Origin: Sipunculus nudus
Lineage: Eukaryota; Annelida; Sipuncula; Golfingiida; Sipunculidae
Direction of reading: 5' to 3'
DNA length: 64,000 bases
NCBI GenBank assembly: GCA_026874595.1
Contig: CM049310.1
Coordinates: forward strand, 4,464,001-4,528,000
Under the pieces are notes generated by a model, which was given only the letters and a program-made list of their open reading frames with translations, searched no databases and was not told where the DNA came from. The position numbers were made by a program, and so were the translations under genes. Of the stretch, positions 36,701-50,942 are shown piece after piece. Within the stretch, counting starts at the first letter, position 1. The number at the start of each line of letters is the position of its first letter.

Positions 36701-38860
36701 GCTCCAGCGCAGGAATGAAAGTTCAGGAAAATGACTGGCATGTCTAGGTGCAGAAAATTGGTGCAGACATTGCCAATTCACAACCAGAATGAAAATCTAA
36801 AGAAAAAATTCTAATTTTTTAAGGAAGAATATGGCAAGCATTACACTGAGGTAGTAAAAAAATATCAGGTGAATCCAACATATACAAATATTTTCAAACA
36901 CAATATGTGAGGTGTATATTGCTTTTCTTGTATGGGAATGAAATACAGCAGTACAACTTTATCATAGCACTGCACATTTTATACTGATTTTATATGTGTT
37001 ATTAAAATTTAAAATATTGCGAACCTAAAAGCCCTACCACTGATATTGTAAATTTAGCAGTGGGTTCTACAATTTACAGCTGTCAATAGTAGAGAGATAC
37101 TTTTGTTGACTTCCACAGGGTAAATTTTCACAATTTTCATATTTTCAGTGTTTACTTTAACAACAGTTCCTTTTTTTGATCTCATTATACCACAGCTATT
37201 GACATAGTATATCCATTATGAAATGAATTATCAAATATGCAAATTAGCATCAAAGAATGGAATTTCTTCATTAAATGCACAAAAAAATAAATCCTGATAT
37301 GAAAGTATTATTTAAAATCAATCTTTTATTTAGCCTACACAAAAACATGACAGATTTTTTTCTCTACATAACCAATCTTTTGCTTTCTGGCTTTTGACAT
37401 TGCAGACACTGATAATGTATACGAGACGCAGTAAATAATAATACCTTTAGTCATGTAGATGGGCCAAAATGTTCATAAAGGATCTATTTTCAATAGTTTC
37501 CCTTTTACAATATAACAAATTTGAAATCCCTGTAACCAGAAAGCCAACCACAGTTATATCACACACCGTTTTCTCAAGCATCAACTACCTGCAAAGGAAT
37601 ACATTAATAAAAGTCATTCAGTTTAAACAGTTCTTCTGATAGAGGCACCAGTGAAGTTATCTGTATAATGAGAATACAGCATGAACCATGAAGCTTGATA
37701 TCTGAACATGTATTTTAACAAGAAGAATATACAAAAGCATTCAGGAAACCTAAGACAAACAGACACTCCCTCATGTCACATAGTTATATATCAAATACAA
37801 AACATACCACATATTCATACAACCTAATCATGCTCACATGTATATACAGTAAAAACTAATATACTACTGTTACATAACCTGTTCCTCTTTGTAATAACTG
37901 TTACAGAGCTGTATATACACAGAAAGAAAGCTATACAGTAATTATAAGGCACATGTATGATTAAATGTATCTTTTTTTGTACATAAATGGTAAGACACAT
38001 GCCTCACATAACAACTCTGTTTTACATACAGTGTGAATTATAATACATAAGGAGCTCAGTTTCTGTATTAGTCAAAGGAGACATCAATCATGGATATTAA
38101 TGATTTTTCCTCCATAACCTCTGTCAATTAGCTTTGTCATATAGCCACACACCTGAACAAGTATCTTAATGAGTCTATTAGTTGATCAAATATATACATT
38201 AAGATACCATTCTAAGCCAGGCCAAAATCTGCACTGCCAGCATATCAGTTTTCTGATGTCTGTAGAATTATGCAATTTTGTCAAACCTGACATGGTGCAT
38301 GGCATGTCAATTATATAATAAACAAGTAAACATGTACAGAAAATTGTATTAACACTGACGCCCTGTTTTGCCATATGCTGATACATCATCACAAATACAA
38401 TTTCTTGGATATAATCACAAGTGCTGCTTCAACCATATAAAATACAATAAACATTAACAAAAAATGTACATCCTGCATAGTATGTAAAGCAATCCTTGTA
38501 TACTCATTTTGTTCACAACCTTAAAGGAATCATGGACTATATAGTGTCCTTGCTATAATTAAGAAAGGCAGACTTCAGTAAGTAGGTTACAAACTTTCAT
38601 AGTGCATAATTAACAAAAATCAATTATAATTTAACACAACCAAGGAAGTAATAAAAATGGAATAATGGGACAAAGAAATCATACAACTGGAATAATGCTC
38701 ATTTCATTGAGAGGTAATTTATATATCAGCTACCATCAGAGGAGGTTCAAATTTCAACAAGAACATAAAACAACTTCTATTTAATGAGTATTTCAATAGG
38801 TCCCCAGGATCTGGCAGTAAGTATTAAAAATTTAAGAACTGGTACCTCCTGGCAAAATTA

Positions 38861-39080
38861 ATAATCAGGAGGCACCTTTAATATAACTAACCAATCAGGG
38901 GCCTCATTCTATCAAAGTAACCAATCAGGAGGCTCCTTGTGTCAATACAATCAATCAGATCATTCCTTTTATCAAAGTAACCAATCAGTACATACCGTCT
39001 TACAAAGTGACCAAATCATGAGACTTTTCTTAGGTGACCAATCAGGAGACTTGTCTTAGCAAAATAACCAATCAGAGGCT
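38861..39080 (-). repeat. 30-bp tandem repeat carrying CCAATCAG motifs
   Basis: The motif CCAATCAG (or a close variant) recurs at 38861 (degenerate), 38891, 38921, 38951, 38981, 39011 (degenerate), 39038 and 39068, that is every 30 bases with one 27-base step. The sequence between motifs is only partly conserved, so this is an old tandem array. It lies inside the probable 3' UTR and in the transcript would read CTGATTGG. Confidence 0.75.
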
Positions 39081-39804
39081 AATCACTGGATAACATGCTC
39101 AGCAAACAGAGACATTAATACCCCCTGGCTGATCATGATTGTTAAATTTACCAATATTCTAGCTTGATGTGTTCCCACATGTGAAAAATAAAATTTCTTC
39201 CTTTAATTTTATTACCTTCATAAGCAAGTAAAAACAATCAATACACAATTTAACAATTTTCTGAAGTGCAACAATAAATTAATTATCTTGTTCAGTTTTC
39301 AGCTATTAATTTGTTAAGTTCCCTAGTATCATAATCTAAATTACTTCATGCAAAGGTTGTGTTACACTTAATGCAATAATAACTTCATATACACATTTTT
39401 CTGAGGTTCAGGGATTATTCTGCATTAAATAACAGTGGCTTTTACAATCTGACATCTTTCACACTGCCTGTGTACAAATGACACATAATGTGTTACTATA
39501 CAAGCAGTTTTTCAAAACACAGAACTGCAGTGTCAGGTTTATCCTGGAGTTACTGAAGATGTGTATGAAAGAAAAACTGTGATAAAGTTACACCAGGACA
39601 TATCACAGGATTTGTTCCAGAACCAGTGCTGCCATCTGTTGGGCAAAGTCAATACCAGCTGCTCTTTATCCTGAATTATATGTGCTTAAGCTGGGGTAAA
39701 CCTGTCCATGATATGCTTCTCCTTGAACACACCCTTATACGTAATGTAACAATCTGCTAGCTGACCAATTAGCATAATTCAATGAGGTGTTCTAAAGAGA
39801 GAAC

Positions 39805-39892
39805 TGATGTTCTGTACATGTAGAATGGTAGTGTATACATCATATGATTGATGTTCTGTACATGTAGAATGGTAGTGTATACATCATATGAT
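39805..39892. repeat. 44-bp perfect tandem duplication
   Basis: A 44-bp segment starting tgatgttctgtacatgtaga is present twice head to tail. Each copy ends in the 10-base palindrome ATCATATGAT. It lies about 100 bases after the stop codon, within the probable 3' UTR. Confidence 0.85.
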
Positions 39893-39993
39893 TGAAAGAC
39901 CATTAATTTCATGATGGAAGGACATTTGTAATTGAAAAAATAAAAATATGAAAAATTTGCATATAAAAAAGAATCTCAGTTGCCTAGTGATAA

Positions 39994-40022
39994 CTACCTT
40001 CTCCGCCGAAACTCTGGATCAT
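39994..40022 (-). CDS. terminal coding exon with stop
   Basis: After a strong acceptor (ttttttgtttcag) the frame from the last MAM exon reads DDPEFRRRR and then TAG at 39996-39994. It has the phase needed to follow 43923-44084 directly. This makes the visible product end in a short basic tail with no membrane anchor. The exon is tiny, so it rests on splice motif and phase alone; an unseen exon between it and the MAM domain is possible. Confidence 0.55.
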
Positions 40023-43000
40023 CTGAAACAAAAAAAGTATTATTTCAGGTGAAGTTCCAGAAATGATCCTTTTTTCTTAATACAAGGTAAATATAAACCA
40101 TAACAAAAAAGCATATAGTAAACATTCAGCGTGTAAAGATTTGCAGCTGATAATATATATTTTTACTATAAATCTCTCGATAGATTACTTGTCTGAAAAC
40201 AAAATTTTTGATTTCTACATTTTCTTAAATATTATTTCAGCAGAAAAGTAACCCAGGGATCATGACACTCAGCTGACAAGGAAGACATTCACAAAAGGAA
40301 TTTTTTAATCATCTGAATGCCAAATTTTTTAGGTGGTATTCGAATTCAACTGAAGCACAGCTCGGAGGATATGGATAACAGAGACCTAATTTCAGGTTTC
40401 CAAGGAGATTTTTCATGGACCTCCCTGGATGTCAAGTTAGAAGATTCTAGGTCCAGTGGTTACAATTTGTGCCCTGTTAATGGGTGACTGCATCTTTAAA
40501 GGTCTCAAAAACAGAAAAATGCCTTCAAATTAAAAAAAAAATACAGGTGGCACCACCACCCTGCAGGAACTGATGAAAAACTCCATGATCAATATGCATG
40601 CAAATAAATCATAGTGATCAATGCATTAGTTATTGAGAGTTTTTGTGCTTGGTATCCAATTTTTAATTATTCTGTGGGTTACTTCTGAGCCCCATAGCTC
40701 AGAGGATATGGGTAACATCTCCTATGGAGATTTTTCAATGACCTCCCTGGATATCATGTAAGAAGATTCTAGGTCTAGTGCCTACAATTTGTGCCCTGTT
40801 AAGGGATGACAGCATCTTTGAAGGTAAGAACAAGAGACCCATGGGTCACGGCGCTCTGCTGAATGTGACTGATATAACTGTATCACCATTGTTGTATGTA
40901 CGTCTGTAAGATTTCATTTTAACAGATGTAATTTTTTGTATTAATTATGTAATTGAGTGGATTAGTAATATAGAAGTATCAGTATTTCAAATATGTACAA
41001 GAATGTGTGTCTAAAATATTGCAGTGGGAATGACCAGATGTTGTAAATTGCAGAGGAAGGAAGTTGAGATTTGCAAGTATAAAAATACACATTTAATAAA
41101 TCAAAATAATTATGGAAAATAGAAAACTGAAAAATATGTTTTTGGAAGCAGTTGTTGCTGAATGGGAGAGGAAACAGAAAGTCTCAATAAGTATCTATAG
41201 AGAAGAAATGGTAGATTAAGCTATGAGAAGTTGCCATGTTTGATATGAATTGAAGAATGGGGGATTGTTGCTAATAATATCTTGTGATCTGGCCATGTGT
41301 TTTCTAATGTTGAAAATGAAGCATTTAAACTGATAAGCTGCTGACAGTTTAGCAGTTTACACTTTTTACTAAATCCATTGTTTTTAAATATATTCCAACA
41401 AAATGTTCCCATCCCACAGGTGGAAGGACCTGATGGGGGGGGGGGGGGGGGGGGGGTGAGGTGGATGACAGTTTAAAAAAACCTTTGTACCTATGTATAT
41501 TTTTTTCTTTGTTTACCATTAATAAATTTTATGCAGTTCCAAGAAGAATATTGTCCCAAACAAAAACTCAGTGGCAGGGAGTGAGGAAAGTTACATCACC
41601 TTTGCATAAACATAAAGGATACAAAATTTAATCCAAAAGTGCTTACAGGAAAAAAAAGTTTTATTCATAATTATTGAATATTTAACTAGGGACCCATGGG
41701 TCTTGACGCTCAGCTGAATTTGTCTTTAAGAATATTTTTAAAGACATTTTTCAGTATGACAGTCCTGTGACCTTAACCAATGACCTTGTGACCAAAAAAT
41801 CTTAGAACTTATGATCCTTGAACTTGCATTATTGTAACAATCTCTCAAAAATTGACCTTGGCTCTGACCAAGTAACCTTACAATCTACAGATTTCCTCAC
41901 TTTGGGCAAGTTAGCCATGTGTGAAAGATGGAAAGTTTGGGATGAAAAGTTTGATTTACAGTGCATCCACAATCATATTCAAGTTTGAAAACTGTATGTC
42001 AATCCAACCTCAAGTTATCATCTGGAAACATATTTGTGTGGATGGACGGATGGACAGACAGACAGACAGGGTGATTACTATAGGGCATCAACTTGTGATC
42101 AGTAAACACACCAGGTTTTGGGAAACAAGATGTAACCACAGCTGAGAAACTGACATGATTGTTGTCATTTTATAGTAAAAAAAATTGAAAATATTCGTTA
42201 AAATATAAGAAAATACAGGAGGCGCCACCACTTTTCGGGAACTGAAAAAAACTAGTCATGGTCAATATTCAAGGAAAGATTCATGACAATCCATGGATTA
42301 ATTATCAAGATATTGGAGGTTTTGTATCAAATATTTATTATTCTGGGGGATACTTTCAAGCCCCATAGCTCTGAGAATACAGGTTGCAGTGACCTAATTT
42401 TAGTTTTTCCAAGGAGATTTTTTATTGACCTTGCTGGATGTTCACTAAGAAGTTTCTAGGGCCAGCAGTTACGATTTGTGCCCTGCTAACGGACAGCCGG
42501 ATGCCCAGATGGACAATGGCCAAAGCGTCATTCCTATACCTCAGTTGACTTCCAGTAAGTGATGTGTTGACAATATGTCCTTGCACAGGCAACGAATTAA
42601 GATAATGTAGGTGGCATCATAGTTCATGCAAATTAGCTCAAGTTCATCAAGACCCATAAGCACACCAAATTTGATGACAATCATGAGCCCCATAGCTTGG
42701 AAGATATGGGTAACAGAGACCTAGTTTCTGGTTTCTTTGGAGACTCTTCATTGACCTCCCTTGATTTCAAGTTGGAAGATCAGAGGTCCAAAGATTACGA
42801 TCTGTGCCCTATTAACGGAAGACCACATCATTAAAGGTCTCAAAATTAGCAGAAAAAATCTGTAAAAAAAAATTTAAAAAACCAGGTGGTGCACCTAGTA
42901 TGCAGAAACTGATGAAACACTCCATGATCAATATCCATGCAAAAAATAATGGTGATCAATGCATAAGTTGTTCAGATACTTGAGCTTTTGTATGAAATTT

Positions 43001-46000
43001 TCCATATTCTGGGGGGTACTTCGGAGCCCCATAGCTGGAAAAATATGGGTAACAGAGACCTAATTTCAGGATTCCTAAGGGGGATTTTTCATGGACCTCT
43101 CTGGATGTCAAGTCAGAAGATTATAGGTCCAGGGGTTATGATTTGAGCCCTGTTAACAAATGACCACATCTTTGAAGGTTTCAAAAATAGAAAAAAATGT
43201 GTAAAAAATTGAAAAATACAGGTAGCAACACCAGTCTACAGGAACTGATAAAACACTCCATGGCCAATATGCATGCAAAGAATCATGGTGATCAATGCAT
43301 TAGTTGTTCAGATACTGGAGCTTTTGTATCAAATTTTTAATTACCTGGGGGGGGGGGGGGGTAATTCTGAGCCCCATACCTTGGAGGATATGGGTAACAG
43401 AGGCCTGATTTCAGGTTTCCAAGAAGATATTTCATGGACCTGTGTAGATATCAAGTAAGAAGATTCAAGGACCAACGGTTACGATTTGTGCCAGTTAACA
43501 GACAGACGGACAGACGGACAGACAGACAGACAGATGCATCGACAACAGACAAAGAGTGATCGCATAAAAAACTCCGCAGGAAAAGTGTTCCTGTATTCTT
43601 CTATGCAATTTTAGAAAACACACATCTACATTCACTTTATTTTTTCTCACGTTACACATAGAATTTTGTTATGTTTGCATTTTATTTAATTCTGAGTTGG
43701 GCACATGAATTTCAGTGCATATGAGTTTCGTTGAAATTAGCCATACTAGTGCCCCTATTATTTTGGCATGTGACCTGTGACATCCAAATTTTTAGTGAAT
43801 ATGCAAAATGGCAGCCCCTATGATGTGTACCAGCAAAGTTCAAGGAGGAATAACACTTTTTGGACCACACTCAAATTCTTTAATTGCAGTAGAATAAATA
43901 AACTAGTATAAATTTTACTCACCAAACTGTGGACAGCTAGTCTCATGCAGTGATATATCATCAAGGGCTATATGGCCGTCTAGCTCATCAGCTGTTTTTG
44001 TGGCTAAAAATTCCAGCTCAAATCTGTCCCAGGCATAAAGAATTTTTGTATGCCGGACCCATCCTGCATCTTCATAAGAGTAACCTAAGGAAAAAACAGT
44101 AAACTTGGTCAGGTTATATTGTTTATGTATGTCCTTTAACCCTTTACTGTTTACATTTATTTTAGATTTCCGACAAATTCTGACACTATTTATATTTACA
44201 CAAACAGCCATATCTTTTCAAGCTTTTTTTGTATCTTTATCAAATTTTCAACAGTTCCCACTAAGAGGGTTTGCTGAAGATTATTGAAAATCATTGAAAC
44301 TTAGAAATAATATGCAATATTTTTGTCCTAAAAGAATCTATACATATCATTGCATTCTAGTTGCCCATTTAGAGTGCTCTTTAGTGGCTTCTAAACAGTA
44401 AAGGTGCATAATATGTGTTATGTTTTCAACAGAATGGCATATGTGAATGGGGTTGCAAACAAAATTACATCATTGAAAAGTTTTAGAGGATAGACCTACA
44501 AGAGTACAAAAGATCATTATGGGTACAAGCAGACTTGATGCTTTGCATATACAGAAATATAAATACACATGGTTTGAGTGTATGAAGGTTTTGGTTCGAA
44601 GAGCAAATGTACTGAAAATGTTGTACTGACATTTTCACTTGCATGTGAGTTTGGTTTACAAAAGCAAACAGAAATGCAGTTCTGAAATTAAGAAAAACTA
44701 GATGTGCCTGGGGCAAATTAGAAACATTTGTTAAATTTTGAAAAAAATTTTAAGTTCAGGAGGTGTCATATGGTCAAAAGTAGGTCAACAAGGGCAAAAT
44801 GCAAACTCGATATGATACGGGTCATTATCAAGCAACACACCAAAAATCAGGCACTGTGAAAAAAAGTCCATACATGTGCATTTTCCATAAAAATTTGATG
44901 TCTTTTATGAAATTTTCTTTGTTTAGGAGCCGTAAAACAATCAAAAGTAGGTCAACCGGGATGAAACGCGAACTCGATCTGTAACTGTCATTATCTGCCC
45001 ACACATAAAAAATCAGGGTGGTATCTGCAGGCATTGAGGAAAAAAAGTCGGTACATATGCATTTGTTATAAAAAAATTTCTATTTTTCATGAAACTTTCT
45101 ATGTTTAGGAGCAGTCAAATGGTCAAAAGTAGGTCAACTGAGACAAAAAAAGAATTTGATCTGTAACTGGTCATTATCTGCCTACACACCAAAAATCAGG
45201 CCCGTATCTGCAGGCATTGCGAAAAAAAGTCCATACATGTGCACTTTTTTATGAAATTTTCTATGTTAGAGCACCGTCAAACAGTCAAAAGGAGGTCAAC
45301 TGGGACAAAACATGAACTCGAACTGTAACTGGTCATTATCTGCTCACACACCAAAAATCAGGCCAATATCTACAGGTATTGCAAAAAAAAGTCAGTACAT
45401 GTGTATTTGTCATGAAAATTTATATTTTTCATGAAATTTTCTATGTTCAGGAGCCATAAACGGTCAAAAGTTGGTCAACTGGGACGAAACGCGAACTCGA
45501 TCTGTAACTGGTCATTATCTGCCCACACACTTAAAATCAGGCCAATATCTGCAGGCATTGCGAAAATAAGTCCGTATAAGTGTATTTGTCATGAAAATTT
45601 ATATTTTTCATGAATTTTTTCTAAGTTAAGGAGCCGTAAAACGTACAAAAGTAGGTCAACTGGGACGAAATGCGAACTCTATCTGTAACTCGTCATTATC
45701 TGCCCACACTCCGAAAATCAGGCCAATATCTGCAGGCATTGCGAAAAAAAGTCCGTACATGTGTATTTGACATGAAAATGTATATTTTTCATGAAATTTT
45801 CTAAGTTTAGGAGCCGTAAAACAGTCAAAAGTAGGTCAATCGGGACGAAATGTAAACTCTATCTGAAGCTGGTCATTATCTGCCCACACACCAAAAATCA
45901 GGCCAATATCTGCAGGCATTGCGAAAAAAAGTTCGTACAACTGTTTTATTTCGGAATGACGGAAGGACGGACATGGGTAAAACTATATGCCCCAGCCACT

Positions 46001-49000
46001 TTGTGGCGGGGGCATAAAAGTGGCCAGGGCCATAAAAATGCTTATGATATATTTTAACAGCATAAATTAATTTATTTGCTTGGTCATTCACAAATATGCA
46101 CCATATTATAAGACATATTATAAAATCAAGGTGAAATTCAGTATTTATCATCCAGTTAAAATACAATGGCACTGACAGACACATTTCCCTTTGACATTTT
46201 CACTGCATTTGTATTTGATAACATTCAAACACATTTCAATTTGCTTTTTCTGAAACATTTGAATATGCATTGAAATACACTAAATTTTATTTGAACGTAA
46301 CCCTAGTGTAAAGTATTACGAACTTACCACTGAGGGAATCTATGTAGGACTGCATGTTGTAGGACAGCATTTTACTATTGATGGATAGCGAAACAGGACC
46401 CTTTATACTGAGCATGAAGGACAGACACACAGACGACGTTGATGGAAATTCACCCAAAGTAAGCTTGGCAGTGGCACCCACAGTCCCTTGTTTGTTGTCC
46501 AGGTACATGTAATAACCTGAATATATATATATATATAATATTAAAGATTATAAACAACAACATCTGTTTAAGTTATTAAAGGGTCTTAGGTTGACAAATC
46601 CAAGCACTTAACTTGGTGACAAAAAGAAAATGGGAGTATCATTTATTTTAACGTTTACAGGAATAAACAAAACATCAAGTGTCATTAGAACTCTAAAGTG
46701 TAATTTTATATGGGTATACCTTAAATATACATCTAACTTATCCCTTATTTTAAGTTTATTCCATATCCTTTTTACTGGTGTTTTGCTCTTGTTGATACTA
46801 GCTTATGCAGACATTTTTGCCAACTTAGTTTGGAATATTAACATGGTTTGGACAGCTGGCATGCCAGGTGACAATTCAAGATATAATAGATTTTCTCTTC
46901 ACTTAATAATATATGAAACTCCAGATTATACCACCATCTGTTCATCCACTGAAAGTATAACTGAAGACAGGTATGGATAGATTTTTATGTACCACTGTCA
47001 CTTCCTCCCAGTTAATAATACTTTTATTTAATTACTGTGCTTTATCATTTGGCTTAGCACCTGCCTGTCATCACATAACCATAGTGACTGCACCTAAATT
47101 AGAATTTATTCATATAACTACAACATAAACTGATCAGTCATGTGAGGCAGAGCTACATATTTAACTCTTTATCAGTTCATAATGAGGAAAGGAATCTTTT
47201 ACCAACAATCCCTAACTAGTAGAGCTGTACTTTTGAGAGTACGATCTTAACCTCAGCTAGATCAGGTATTTACCTTTGCCAGGTGCAAAACCTGCGTCAG
47301 AAGACATCTCCCAGGAGTAGCTGGCCATCCCAATATCGCCATCAAAGCCACACGCTCCGTCATCAAAGGTACACTTGTATGGATACTTCTTCTCTGTAAA
47401 AATTACACACGTAAAGATTACAGATATTAATGACCTTCCTGTAATGAGTACATATGACTCTAATTTCTGTAATGATTGCTCTAATTCATTCAGTTAGTTC
47501 ATGGGTACACATATAATATAGGTGAATAAAATGAGTACAGATCATTTTTGCTCTCTGCTTTAAAGTGTAAAATTCACTGTAATCGCTAAAACTGTAAAAA
47601 TACGAACTGATTATCAACCAGTGTCTGTAATGATTGAAGAAAGTAAAACATTTGTTTTCTCTGTAATGAGTTAAGATGAATGTCATCTCAGCAATGTATT
47701 GTACTAGGACATCTGTATTGAGAAATAAGGAATAAAGATTAAAACAATACTTTTAATTACATATAAAATGAATATGAATTATTTTATTGGCTAAATTCAT
47801 ATTTATTCAATCTTTTTGAGGAGAAAATTTTATTTCCCTTCATGTTGTGAATATTTAAGAATAAACATTTTCTCTGAAATGTGAAATTTGAGTAAAAAAC
47901 TGTCTCTTATTAATAAATACATATATAATTATATAAGTAAACATTACAATGCAATTTCCTTGTGGGTGTCAAATAGTGATGGTGTGTAAGATATAGTGGA
48001 ACATCTTCATGTGGGCACCTCCATTAAGTGGGCCTCTCTATACTGGGCACCTTTCGGCAGACCTGCTTTCATTCTTGTTTCTATTTATGAAACTTTCTTG
48101 ACCTTCACATGTTGGGCACATCAATAAAGTGGGCCCAGTGCCCAGGGTGCCTATATTATAGAGGTTTGACTGTATACCTGTGTAGGGCAGACTAACCTCT
48201 TGGTGGCGTGGTGGTAGGTGTCCTGGAGGTTGTGGTCACCACGGCCGGTGGTTTACTCGGTTTCACTACTTCTGGCTCGTCTGGGGGAGATGTGATGGGG
48301 CTGGGTGTCTTAACTTTAATGAACGAACAAAGTCATTATTACTGAGATTGTCAATTTTATCACTTATCTTGCAATATTAATATTATAAATATTACAATCA
48401 TTGTTAACAGGCTAAATGCATCTGAACACGATGGGGTTTAATTTTGCAAAACCTTGACTAGGAAGCATTTAAAATTAGCCAAGAAGATCATCCTAAAGGA
48501 GTAAGTGAAAAAGATGTTCGAGTTAAAGATGTAACTTTCTATGAATATATGATAAGTTGTTATAGGCACTGGAATCAGTGTCACCAGTGAACTGTGACTT
48601 AGGTATCGTACTGCATTTACTAGTATGAATAAAACCAGATGATTGTTTTGATACTTTATTGTATATAAATATGGAGTATCATATTTAGATATTAGCGTGA
48701 TAACTTTGATTAAATAACGAACGTTTCTCATTTGATGTTAATTACAAAGCAGTTTAGTGGTAAGAGAGCACACGTGCTTCATTTGATGTTATTCTAGGTG
48801 TAGTTTAACTCCTTCGGAGCAGCCTCTGTCTAGCGGTCTCTTTAGTAACAAGGATTTGTTGTAGATTTCACAGGAATAGCGCCTGGTTAGTTGTTTTGTC
48901 TCTAGACGTGTATCCTTATTAAAATTCATACTGTAATTGACAAACAGCGTATTTGGGAGTGGTGATTGGCTAGAGGACGAGCAGGCATGTCTGCATGTTC

Positions 49001-50865
49001 AGTGGAGACACCTGAGAGATGATGTCTAAAAGTGTAGATAGTTGGTGTCTGATGAAGGCCACACTGATTTCTCTGTTAAGGACTTCAGAGCGAGTTTTCT
49101 TTTTTTTTGCTGACGGACTGGTAAATCTGGCGATTTATTACCTGTGGTGACTGCTTCCAGGAACAGACCATGGACTGTATTTAAACACTTAACTGTAGAG
49201 GTGCTGAATATTGCTGTGTGGAGGCGTATTTGGCTATCTTGATCTGGATTTGAGGAGACATAAGCTGTGAAGAATATTGGTTCAACACCAAGAAAGAATA
49301 GTCTGTGTGTGGTGCACGAACTGTGTCAAACATGTATACTCCAGCAAGAGTTTGTGGATTATAGGAGCTCTATAGGACTGAATGTACCGTATATACAACA
49401 CGAGCCATTCAGTGAGTTGAACAGTGTTACATCTCAGTGTCACATGTGCGCACTGGTCATGTGACCAGAAACAGAGTCAACAAGAAACTTTGCCTTGTAC
49501 TGTTATTAAAGGACTTAGAGTTTATTTCTGTGTAATCATCAGTTTTGTGCATGTGGAGTGCCTCTCCAGAGAATGTAAGTAGCTTCTATCTTTAATATAT
49601 ATATTGATTTGTTTTTTTAACATGACTTATTCCTTTTTTTGGAGTGTATGTATGCAAGAGTTCAGCCAGTTGGACTGACAGCAAAAAAAAGAACCTTGAC
49701 GTTCACATCTTTACCAGGGAAACATTCAGCTTAAGACTTGTTTTATTTCAAACATTTTTCATTAAGTGATTGCCATGGTTTAAGCTGCTTAAACACTATA
49801 ACTACAAGTAATTTTCGGCCCCCAAGAATGAGAAAACAGAATATAATGCATCTTTATTAAAAGCTGATGTGTGGTTATTCATAATTCAATATTTATATTC
49901 AAATAGTACAGATAATTCATTCAAATACTTTTTCTTATTATCACTGACGAGTACGTGATTTTGTTTTTTGTTTTACAACATAATGTTGGTTTTAGCAGCA
50001 AAATGTTTCAGTATTAGCCACCAGGAGTCTGCACATACCATGAACATATTTGACATACAAATAGTTGGATCTTTTATGCCTTAGACACAATATACAACTT
50101 AATGTGTGATAACTTTGAACATTACAGATAATGGTCATGCAGTGGTCATTATCTACAAGTAATAACCATAAAATTTCTTGACTCCTCTCAATGACCCCTC
50201 CAGGGTGCTAAAAAAAATTGAAAATCATTTTCAGGGTCTCTAAGGACATCATTTTAAGGACATTTGCATTGCCTGCTTTACCATCACTTCAGAGATGCAA
50301 TCCTCCCAAAATTTCTTTTATCTTATTCACTATTTTTTATCAAGTTTGTTTAGCGAATGCACAGTATTTACATAAAAGTGAGTAACCCAACTAACTGATT
50401 CAAAACAAACCAGACCAGACACAATAATAATCCAAATGATGTCATGCATATTTGTTAACTTGCCCTATTCCTCTTTGTCTGAAGTAGCCAGCAAATAAAT
50501 GGACATACAAGCTCTCTTCGAGGAATTTTTCAAAAGGGGAAAAATAAAAGCAATTTTCAAAGCAATAGCTAATAGTTTTTCAAGGAGTTTTTTTATGATT
50601 TAAGATTATGAGCAACTCTGTGAACAATAACTGATACAATCATGATTTACCAGAGGTGTGTACAGTAGTCAACAGATGGCTGGTAGTTGCTGGGGTCAGC
50701 TGCTCTCTTGTTGTGCTTGTTGCCCTTTGCAATCCAGTGGTTTGCTTCTCATTTTGTTTCACTGTAGCTATTGCTGTTAAAAAACCGTGAAAATAGTACC
50801 AAGATTAAGTTTTAAGCACAGGGAAAACACAAAGGCTGCACTTCCTTGGTTTTTCATGTATTTAT

Positions 50866-50942
<77 letters not shown>

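Larger units (their letters stand above)
33765..39993 (-). other. probable long 3' UTR of the SRCR-MAM gene
   Basis: The stretch after the stop is AT-rich and unlike the surrounding introns: no dispersed pearl-type repeats and no ORF of note. On the minus strand an AATAAA lies at 33788-33783, with further AATAAA at 36083-36078 and 37330-37325 that could give shorter forms. It contains a 30-bp CCAAT-type array, a 44-bp duplication and four TGTATATA motifs (separate entries). UTR status is inference from position and composition. Confidence 0.4.

Noticed and set aside
46630-46980. 116-codon hydrophobic frame on plus strand
   Set aside because: AT-driven composition (Leu, Ile, Phe, Asn, Tyr), in an intron between MAM exons, no splice or homology support.
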